From positions 1 through 6,116 of the forward strand of contig JAKSUE010000087.1 in assembly GCA_024409165.1 (NCBI GenBank): 6,116 nt of DNA, in the 5' to 3' direction. Position 1 is the first letter of the stretch; every line of letters begins with the position of its first letter. Below the pieces are notes generated by a model, which did not search any database, was not told the origin of the DNA, and was given only the letters and a program-made list of their open reading frames with translations. This document shows, in pieces, positions 1 to 5,165 of this stretch. The DNA is from an archaeon (GTDB lineage: Archaea; Methanobacteriota; Methanobacteria; Methanobacteriales; Methanobacteriaceae). The translations under genes were made by a program, and so were the position numbers.

Positions 1-90
1 AAAAAAAATAAAAAAAGAAGATAAAAATAGAATATGAATAATATAAAATAAAAATATAAATAAAAAAGAAAAAAGTGAAAAAATTATAGC
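1..90 (-). terminator. Oligo-T termination region after the coiled-coil gene
   Basis: Read on the minus strand, the bases after the stop codon at 105-107 are a succession of T-runs (A-runs on the plus strand at 1-8, 11-16, 63-67 and 69-73) with no stable hairpin. Archaeal RNA polymerase terminates at oligo-T tracts, so this fits a terminator for the gene at 105-710. There is no open frame of note here. The exact endpoint cannot be seen. Confidence 0.45.
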
Positions 91-104
91 AATTATCTTA
101 AATA

Positions 105-710
105 TTATTCATCATTTTTATTATCTGTAGAATCAATAACTGCATAAGTTTCAATAGCATCAGCAGGTTTTAAATCATCTTCTTTAGGAAGTCTATTTAA
201 GAGACGATCAAGGAAACTCATGGATTTATATCTTTCAATTAATAATCTATAAGCAGTTAATAAGTTATTCTTTTCCATAAGCTCTTTAACAACATCATCA
301 TAACGATCTCTTTCTTTAAGAATATCCTCCTGTGCTTTAAGCTTTGCATTATCAGTTTTTTCACGTTCAATACGAATTTCTTCAATGAAATTTTGAACAT
401 CATTTTTATTCTGATTAACTAACTCCATTATCTTATCATTTTTAGCATCCATTTGAGCAAGATGTGCCTCTTTAATTTCATTAAGAGTGGAGTCAGCACT
501 ACTACGATTCTCTTTAAGCTTGGATATAAGATTATTATTATCTTCGAGTTGAAGTTTAAGATCTTCAATTTCATTAATAATAGATTCATATTCCTCTATT
601 CTGAGAATCATAATTTTCTCTCCACCTTCAAACTCATCTTTTTTAGATAAGTCAATACGGTAGGTAAAACTATTACCTCTTTTATATTGTTTTACTTCTT
701 TTTCTAACAT
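105..710 (-). CDS. Coiled-coil protein with AbrB-like N-terminal segment
   Basis: This 201-residue soluble protein has no signal peptide or membrane segment, and I do not recognise a named family for the whole. Residues 8-37 (KQYKRGNSFTYRIDLSKK, then GGEKIMIL) follow the pattern of a SpoVT/AbrB swapped-hairpin half: a basic strand with RGNS, a second strand, then G-(D/E)-K and a hydrophobic strand. That suggests a dimeric DNA-binding module. Residues 39-165 are charged and heptad-like, rich in E, K, N and L, and almost certainly a long coiled coil. A short hydrophobic patch (SFLDRLLNRLP, 165-175) and an acidic tail follow. The ATG at 708-710 is preceded by AAAAGGT (718-724), a usable ribosome binding site about 7 bases upstream. 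The gene stands alone, with a 761-base gap upstream. The AbrB resemblance is my reading and covers one domain only. Alternatives are a cytoskeletal or nucoid-associated coiled coil with a coincidental N-terminus. Confidence 0.8.
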   Translation of the reverse strand: MLEKEVKQYKRGNSFTYRIDLSKKDEFEGGEKIMILRIEEYESIINEIEDLKLQLEDNNNLISKLKENRSSADSTLNEIKEAHLAQMDAKNDKIMELVNQNKNDVQNFIEEIRIEREKTDNAKLKAQEDILKERDRYDDVVKELMEKNNLLTAYRLLIERYKSMSFLDRLLNRLPKEDDLKPADAIETYAVIDSTDNKNDE

Positions 711-717
711 AGTAAAT

Positions 718-760
718 ACCTTTTAAAGAATAATTCTATTATTATATAATAATATATATG
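718..760 (-). promoter_or_regulatory. Likely promoter and RBS of the coiled-coil gene
   Basis: On the minus strand an archaeal TATA-like stretch (CATATATATT, 751-760) lies about 45 bases upstream of the ATG. Initiation some 25 bases downstream would give a leader of roughly 20 bases carrying the AAAAGGT ribosome binding site at 718-724. A second A/T box (ATTATATAAT, 741-750) would start transcription almost at the ribosome binding site, so I prefer the first. In such AT-rich DNA chance matches are common. Confidence 0.35.
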
Positions 761-880
761 ATAACTCATTGCATATAAAGGTGTCTTATAAAAGATATTA
801 TCATTAAAATATGGAAAATAAGAGGTAAAAAAATTATTTAATTTGTATGTTGATAGTAATAATAATATAATTATTGAAAA

Positions 881-926
881 AACTCAATGCTAATAACAGT
901 GCAAAAATAAATTAGTATTTTGAGTT
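881..926. repeat. Imperfect inverted repeat around two TTGAGTT motifs
   Basis: AACTCAA at 881-887 pairs with TTGAGTT at 920-926, and CTAAT at 890-894 pairs with ATTAG at 911-915, leaving an asymmetric internal loop and a 16-base apical loop. It could form a weak hairpin in RNA, or simply present two oppositely oriented binding sites. There is no evidence of transcription. Confidence 0.4.
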
Positions 927-1159
927 ATCATCATAAATTAGCAGCCAAAAAATTACAAAAATTATTTAAAGGTATATTGCAAGTGTAAAAAGTGAGTTGT
1001 AAAAAATAAGTAAAAAAACTCAAGAAAACTAAATGATAATAACAAATTAAATTGATCTAAAATTACTAAAAAAAGTGAGTAATAATTTTATAAAAAAATT
1101 ATAAAAAATAGCTAAAAAATGAAGTAAAAATTGTACATTAATGTATAAAAAATAATCAT

Positions 1160-1201
1160 GTAATATCATTGAGTTTTTGTGTAATATCAAAGAGTTATTT
1201 T
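1160..1201 (+). repeat. 21-bp tandem direct repeat, two units
   Basis: Positions 1160-1180 and 1181-1201 are two abutting 21-base units that both begin GTAATATCA and contain the local motif as TGAGTT (1170-1175) or AGAGTT (1191-1196). They match at 17 of 21 bases by my count. Twenty-one bases is two helical turns, so the two motif copies would lie on the same DNA face. Confidence 0.6.
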
Positions 1202-1375
1202 GAATTACAAAAAATTTTAAAAAATAAAAACTAATAATGATTGTTTTAAATAAATAAAGAATTAAAACTTTAATTTAGATAAAATAAGAAAAAAACTCAA
1301 GTAAAAATTAAAATAAGGATTACATAATCAAGAAAAAAATGATGAAAAAATATCAAAAATATGTGAGAGATACGC

Positions 1376-1466
1376 ATATAAAAAAAATAGAAATGATCTT
1401 AAAAAAATAAAAATGATAAAAAATAATAAAAAATTAAGAAAAAAATAAAGAAAAATGTATATTGTA
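1376..1466 (-). terminator. Multiple oligo-T tracts after cfbB
   Basis: Downstream of the cfbB stop on the minus strand come several long T-runs, seen as A-runs on the plus strand at 1380-1387 (8), 1401-1407 (7) and 1439-1445 (7), with shorter ones between. There is no hairpin. Reiterated oligo-T is the known archaeal intrinsic termination signal, and the strand bias fits a terminator of the minus-strand gene. Confidence 0.6.
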
Positions 1467-1471
1467 GAAAA

Positions 1472-2911
1472 TTATTGTTCTACAATATTTTTAGTAAAAT
1501 TATATGCAAAGTTCGGACAGGAACATGCATGAATATGTATATAATTTGCTAAAGTATTTCCAACAGATATACCGTCTAATTTATTATATGATCCTTTACC
1601 ACGTAAAATATCGAAGACCAAATTTGCATTGTCATTGACATTGAGTTTAGTATAATGGAACTCGTGAGCTCTGAAGACATCTCCTTTTTGAGAGATTAAA
1701 TTGTCTTGATTAGCTTTAGATACAACATAATTTAATCCTTGGACTCTTGGAGTCATTTCTGAGGAATATGGGATTGCATTAACCATATTAAAGTTATCAA
1801 TAGACTTAGAAAGATATATTAGACCACCACATTCACCATAAATAGGGTGATTATCTTTATGGAAATCTCTAATAGATTTTAACATAGATTGGTTATGGGA
1901 TAAATCTTCTTTAAATACTTCAGGATATCCTCCACCAATATAAATACCATCAACATCAGGGATTTCTTCATCTTTATAAGGTGAAAAGAATATTATTTTA
2001 GCATTATTATCTTCTAAAGCTTCAATATTTTCTTGATAATAAAAAGAGAAAATTTCATCTTTAGCAACACCTATTTTAAGATTGGTTTTTTGCTCAGATT
2101 TCCAGAGTTCTCCTGGTTTAGAACCATTAGTAACTCCTAAATTAATAGCATTATTAGAATCTTTATTAAAATTATCTTCAAAAGACTCAAAAGATAAGTT
2201 TAAATTGTTTTTAACATTAGATTTAGAACTTGTTTTCATAATATCCTTAAGAGCATCTAAATCTATATACTCTTCTGCAATATTACCCCATAAATCAATA
2301 CTTTTAGAGATACGTTCTTTTTCTAATGCAGGAACTAAGCCTAAATGGCGTTCTTCCACAGCTATTTTATCATCTCTTGGAATACCACCAATAACAGGTA
2401 CATTAGCTAATTTTTCAACAGCTTCTTTAGCTTTTCTATAATGTCTATCTCCTTTAACTTTATTTAAGATAACACCTTCAATACGAACATCAGGATCAAG
2501 AGCTTTAAACCCTAAAACAACAGCTGCAGCACTTTTAACTAAACTACGTGCATCCATTAATAAAACTACAGGAGCATCTAAAGCTTTTGCAACAGAAGCA
2601 GTATTTCCAATATCACCAATAGGACTAATTCCCTCATAAAGACCTCTAACACCTTCAATAATACCCATATTAGCATTAGATTTTTTCATAGCTCTTTTAA
2701 AAGAATTAATAATTTGAGCTTCATCCATGAAAAAAGAATCTAAATTACGAGAAATATTCCCTGTAGCTATAGTATGGTAAGAAGGATCAATGAAATCTGG
2801 CCCTACCTTAAAAGCTTGAACATTATTTTCTTTAGAAAGTGCCTTCATTATACCTGTAGATATAGTAGTTTTTCCTACAGCACTTCCTGTACCAGCTAAA
2901 ACAACTTTCAT
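1472..2911 (-). CDS. cfbB: Ni-sirohydrochlorin a,c-diamide synthase (CfbB/CbiA family)
   Basis: This cytoplasmic enzyme amidates the a and c acetate side chains of Ni-sirohydrochlorin, using ATP and glutamine, on the route to coenzyme F430 of methyl-coenzyme M reductase. Methanogen members may also act on cobyrinate in the corrinoid pathway. In the 479 residues I see a P-loop GTGSAVGKTT (7-16), the family blocks KVGPDFIDPSYHT (35-47) and NLDSFFMD (56-63), and EGVRGLYEG (86-94). The class I glutamine amidotransferase half has DGIYIGGGYPE (321-331), the nucleophile Cys361 in YGECGGLIYL, HEFHYTKL (416-423), and C-terminal YIHIHACSCP (457-466), where His459 or His461 is the likely catalytic His. 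The linker between the halves (about 224-277) is long, Asn/Ser/Lys-rich and probably disordered, which explains a length slightly above the usual 450-460. There is no ribosome binding site; see the promoter entry. No other F430 genes are adjacent. The family is certain; the choice of CfbB over CbiA rests on the methanogen context. Confidence 0.93.
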   Translation of the reverse strand: MKVVLAGTGSAVGKTTISTGIMKALSKENNVQAFKVGPDFIDPSYHTIATGNISRNLDSFFMDEAQIINSFKRAMKKSNANMGIIEGVRGLYEGISPIGDIGNTASVAKALDAPVVLLMDARSLVKSAAAVVLGFKALDPDVRIEGVILNKVKGDRHYRKAKEAVEKLANVPVIGGIPRDDKIAVEERHLGLVPALEKERISKSIDLWGNIAEEYIDLDALKDIMKTSSKSNVKNNLNLSFESFEDNFNKDSNNAINLGVTNGSKPGELWKSEQKTNLKIGVAKDEIFSFYYQENIEALEDNNAKIIFFSPYKDEEIPDVDGIYIGGGYPEVFKEDLSHNQSMLKSIRDFHKDNHPIYGECGGLIYLSKSIDNFNMVNAIPYSSEMTPRVQGLNYVVSKANQDNLISQKGDVFRAHEFHYTKLNVNDNANLVFDILRGKGSYNKLDGISVGNTLANYIHIHACSCPNFAYNFTKNIVEQ

Positions 2912-2931
2912 ATATATAGATTAATATTGAA

Positions 2932-2942
2932 TTATATATAAA
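2932..2942 (-). promoter_or_regulatory. TATA box of cfbB, probably giving a leaderless mRNA
   Basis: On the minus strand TTTATATATAA is centred about 26 bases upstream of the cfbB ATG at 2911. Archaeal transcription starts roughly 22-27 bases downstream of the box centre, which lands on or next to the ATG. The bases between box and start are all A/T except two C residues, with no GGAG or GGTG, consistent with a leaderless transcript. Inferred from spacing only. Confidence 0.5.
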
Positions 2943-3020
2943 TTTTCTTATAATAAAAAATATTTATAAGTAAAAATAAATAAAAAAATGAAAATAAAAT
3001 AAATCTATTATACAATATAT

Positions 3021-3058
3021 ATAATAAATTATAATAAATTATAATAAATTATGATAAA
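3021..3058. repeat. 10-bp tandem repeat (ATAATAAATT) in the divergent promoter region
   Basis: Three identical 10-base units, ATAATAAATT, occupy 3021-3030, 3031-3040 and 3041-3050, followed by a degenerate fourth (ATGATAAAT, 3051-3059). They sit between the divergent cfbB and radical SAM genes, upstream of both promoters. A period near one helical turn with phased A/T runs could bend DNA or serve as an iterated binding site. Replication slippage in AT-rich DNA is the simplest explanation. The rest of 2912-3133 shows only promoter elements. Confidence 0.7.
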
Positions 3059-3090
3059 TATTAAAAAAATAGATGAAAATAGAATACATA

Positions 3091-3126
3091 AAATATACAA
3101 TAGAAAATCAAAATACCAAAATGGAG
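3091..3126 (+). promoter_or_regulatory. Putative promoter and RBS of the radical SAM gene
   Basis: A TATA-like AAATATA at 3091-3097 would place initiation near 3119, giving a short leader that contains GGAG at 3123-3126, seven bases before the ATG at 3134. The ribosome binding site is clear and fixes the start. The TATA box is one of several A/T-rich candidates and is less certain. Confidence 0.45.
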
Positions 3127-3133
3127 CTAAATT

Positions 3134-4249
3134 ATGAATACATTAAATAAAATGCAAGTTTTAAGTGATTCTGCACAATATGATTTGTGTGATTATGTAA
3201 ATCATAATAAAAGTTCCCAAGTTAATTTACCTGGAATTTATCATGCTACAGGTCGTAATGGATGTCAAATACCTCTTTTTAAAACATTAATGACAAATAA
3301 ATGTAAAAATGATTGTAAATATTGTATTAATCAAAGTAAACGTAATTTTACAAGACTTGAGCTTAATCCTCAAGAATTAGCTAATGTATTCTTACATTAT
3401 TACAACAATAACTATGTAAATGGTCTTTTTTTAAGTTCTGGTATATCAGATAATATCGACGATACAATGGAAAAAACCATAGAAACTGCAAGAATACTAA
3501 GAAAAGATTATGGATATCAAGATTATATACATTTAAAAGTAATTCCAGGAGCTTCAAAAGACTCAATAAAAAGAGCAATGACACTTGCAGATAGAGTAAG
3601 TATAAATATTGAAGCTGCAACAAAAGATGGTTTAAGTGAAATATCTTCGACAAAAGACTATAATAAAGATATCTTAAAAAGAGTAGATTGGATAAATTCT
3701 ATTGGAAAAAGAAACCCAGAACTTGTAAAATCTGGAACCACAACACAACTCATTATTGGAGCAAATGATGAAACAGATAAAGAAGTTCTAAAAAGAATGG
3801 AAGATTTATACAATAGAATAGATCTTAGAAGAAGTTACTTTAGTGCATTTACTCCTGTAGAAGGAACAGATTTAGAAAAAAGAGAAGCATGTAGCACAGA
3901 TAGAACTGCTCAATTATATCATGCAGATGCATTATTAAACGAATATAATTTTAAAACAAAAGAACTTATATTCGACAAAAATGATTTACTCTCACTAAAA
4001 GAAGATCCAAAAATATTAGCTGCAAATGAAATGGATATTTTCCCTGTAGAAATTAACAGTGCAAGCTATAAAGAACTAATAAGAGTTCCAGGAATAGGCC
4101 CTAAATCAGCACGAAAAATCATCAATATAAGAAAGAAAATGCCTTTCAATAAACCTTCTGATTTACAAAAAATAGGTGTTGTAGTAAAAAGAGCAGAACC
4201 TTACATAAAATTAGATGGAAATTATCAAAGTGCATTAGATAATTATTAA
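3134..4249 (+). CDS. Radical SAM protein with C-terminal helix-hairpin-helix, putative DNA modification/repair
   Basis: This 371-residue protein has an unusual radical SAM cluster motif, C57-KND-C61-KY-C64 (CX3CX2C), which would bind a [4Fe-4S] cluster and cleave S-adenosylmethionine. The preceding GIYHATGRNGCQIPLFKTLM (34-53) and following LFLSSGIS (98-105) match the family called putative DNA modification/repair radical SAM protein (COG4277/TIGR03916 type). Residues 305-360 (VEINSASYKELIRVPGIGPK and onward) form a helix-hairpin-helix unit that binds DNA without sequence specificity, as in ComEA and UvrC. The substrate is unknown. In many bacteria the gene is next to a DUF4130 uracil-DNA-glycosylase-like partner. 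No such partner is present here: the next gene is convergent and unrelated. ATG 3134 is chosen from the GGAG at 3123-3126. The family is fairly certain; the DNA role is inferred from the domain. Confidence 0.88.
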   Translation: MNTLNKMQVLSDSAQYDLCDYVNHNKSSQVNLPGIYHATGRNGCQIPLFKTLMTNKCKNDCKYCINQSKRNFTRLELNPQELANVFLHYYNNNYVNGLFLSSGISDNIDDTMEKTIETARILRKDYGYQDYIHLKVIPGASKDSIKRAMTLADRVSINIEAATKDGLSEISSTKDYNKDILKRVDWINSIGKRNPELVKSGTTTQLIIGANDETDKEVLKRMEDLYNRIDLRRSYFSAFTPVEGTDLEKREACSTDRTAQLYHADALLNEYNFKTKELIFDKNDLLSLKEDPKILAANEMDIFPVEINSASYKELIRVPGIGPKSARKIINIRKKMPFNKPSDLQKIGVVVKRAEPYIKLDGNYQSALDNY

Positions 4250-4391
4250 AAATATATTGTATATTTTAAAAAGAAGATTGAAAATAATTATTAAAAACAT
4301 TATTAAAATATTAATAAAATAATTATTATCAATGGTTATAATCAATAGTTACAATCAGATATACTAAAAGTTATAACAAAAAGTATTCTTA
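4250..4391. other. Convergent intergenic region with a short tandem repeat and oligo-T
   Basis: This 142-base A/T-rich gap separates the stop codons of two convergent genes. Two abutting 13-base units, TCAATGGTTATAA (4329-4341) and TCAATAGTTACAA (4342-4354), differ at two positions. On the minus strand a T5 run (4378-4382) lies just past the stop of the ParB-like gene and may terminate it. No comparable strong T-run follows the plus-strand gene. No coding potential is seen. Confidence 0.4.
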
Positions 4392-5057
4392 TTATAAATG
4401 GTCAAATAAAGTCCAAATTTCTGGATATTTCTCAGCAATTGCTTCTTCAATTAATTTAGAAGCTTCATTACTGATACTAAATTCAGGTTCTGTTTTTCTT
4501 AAATATCTTAATACAGCTGCAGATTTAGCAGACCATAAAGTAATTCTTGGATTATTTTCTACAATTTCAATAACCTTACATATATCTTCTTCTTGTTTTT
4601 TAGTCAATAATACATCAACATCATTTTCGTGAGATTCCTCTTCAATAATTTGAGTACTATCATCATTATCTTCAATATTTTGAATAGGTTCTTCAACGAT
4701 TTTAACATCATCTTCAGAAGCATCAGAAGAGTCATTTTTAGAGGTAGAAATATCTTCAATTTCTTCTACTTGATCTTCTTCAAGTTCTTCTTTTTTAATT
4801 TCAACAACTTCTTCTTCAATAATTTCTTGTTCTTGATTTTCTGGATTTTCTTGTTGTTCTTCTTGTTCTTCTAATTGAACTTCTTCAGTTTCTTCTTCTT
4901 GAACCTGATTATCATTTAAATCCTCGTTATCTTCATCTGAAGAATCTTTTTTTAATAAATCTTCTAAACTAATAGTTTCTTCTTCTTGATCTTCTTCTAA
5001 TGAGATATCAGGAATTAAAGAATCCAAACCTTTACCTAAACCAGTGTTTTTTGCCAT
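4392..5057 (-). CDS. Acidic ParB-like ParA-partner protein lacking the ParB core
   Basis: This 221-residue, strongly acidic protein is encoded 108 bases downstream of parA on the same strand. Residues 6-16, GLGKGLDSLIP, match the N-terminal box of bacterial ParB/Spo0J (LGxGLxxLI), the peptide that contacts ParA and stimulates its ATPase. Nothing after it resembles ParB: there is no GERR-type CTP-binding segment and no KorB-type helix-turn-helix. Residues 17-146 are an E/D/Q/N-rich, probably disordered linker. Residues 151-221 form a compact, mostly helical C-terminal domain: a strand-like RITLWS (171-176), a helix about 178-190, then SISNEASKLIEEAIAEKY (194-211) and PEIW. That strand-helix-helix order is compatible with a ribbon-helix-helix fold, but I do not recognise the domain. 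ATG 5055-5057 is supported by GAGGA at 5066-5070. It is likely the partner of the upstream ParA in DNA segregation or positioning. The ParA link is strong; DNA binding is unproven. Confidence 0.85.
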   Translation of the reverse strand: MAKNTGLGKGLDSLIPDISLEEDQEEETISLEDLLKKDSSDEDNEDLNDNQVQEEETEEVQLEEQEEQQENPENQEQEIIEEEVVEIKKEELEEDQVEEIEDISTSKNDSSDASEDDVKIVEEPIQNIEDNDDSTQIIEEESHENDVDVLLTKKQEEDICKVIEIVENNPRITLWSAKSAAVLRYLRKTEPEFSISNEASKLIEEAIAEKYPEIWTLFDHL

Positions 5058-5094
5058 ATAACCAATCCTCTTTATTTAAATTTTATATATATTT

Positions 5095-5143
5095 TATATT
5101 GTATATTGAATATATTGAATATATTAATATATTGTATATATTG
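5095..5143. repeat. TATATTG iterations between parA and the ParB-like gene
   Basis: TATATTG occurs at 5095-5101, 5102-5108, 5111-5117, 5128-5134 and 5137-5143, with TATATTA at 5120-5126. The start-to-start steps are 7, 9, 9, 8 and 9 bases, close to a tandem 9-base unit (AATATATTG). The array lies in the 108-base spacer inside the parA pair. It could be an operator or partition site, but such words arise easily in AT-only DNA; the recurrent G is the non-trivial part. Confidence 0.5.
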
Positions 5144-5152
5144 TATACAATA
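5139..5152. promoter_or_regulatory. 14-bp perfect palindrome, candidate operator
   Basis: TATTGTATACAATA is a perfect 14-base palindrome with G/C pairs at symmetric positions, directly after the TATATTG iterations and 13 bases from the parA stop. It lies upstream of the ParB-like gene, where a dimeric regulator could act. The binding protein is unknown. Confidence 0.4.
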
Positions 5153-5165
5153 GGGTATAATGAAA

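Larger units (their letters stand above)
711..1471. other. 761-base gene-free region with dispersed TTGAGTT motifs
   Basis: There is no credible open frame on either strand: stops are dense and the composition is extreme A/T, mostly A on the plus strand. What stands out is a G/C-containing word, TGAGT, read on one strand or the other at 764-768 (minus), 882-886 (minus), 921-925 (plus), 993-997 (plus), 1018-1022 (minus), 1076-1080 (plus), 1170-1174 (plus) and 1295-1299 (minus), plus the variant AGAGT at 1191-1195 (plus). Most copies extend to WTGAGTTWTT. The 11-mer TGAGTTATCAT occurs at 921-931 and, inverted, at 758-768. The left end carries the promoter of the gene at 105-710 and the right end the terminator of cfbB. 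No role is known to me; a protein-binding array, origin-like element or small RNA are options. Confidence 0.55.

Noticed and set aside
453..650. Plus-strand hydrophobic open frame of 65 codons opposite the coiled-coil gene
   Set aside because: It is antisense to a coiled-coil gene, whose charged codons reverse into hydrophobic ones; no ribosome binding site is seen.
711..1471. Replication origin next to a cdc6/orc1 gene
   Set aside because: The repeated motif suggested it, but no Orc1/Cdc6 gene is present and the word does not match the Methanobacteriales origin box I remember; it is kept only as one option.
2082..2441. Plus-strand open frame of about 119 codons inside cfbB
   Set aside because: It lies entirely antisense to a well-conserved enzyme gene, with no family signature and no ribosome binding site.
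3381..3653. Minus-strand Leu/Tyr-rich open frame inside the radical SAM gene
   Set aside because: It is a composition shadow of the sense codons; the hydrophobic run does not form a convincing membrane protein and the sense frame is clearly real.
4629..4874. Plus-strand open frame rich in Phe, Asn and Ile opposite the ParB-like gene
   Set aside because: It is the antisense of the GAA/GAT-rich acidic linker; reversed GAA and GAT codons read as TTC and ATC, which avoids stops. It has no ribosome binding site and no recognisable domain.
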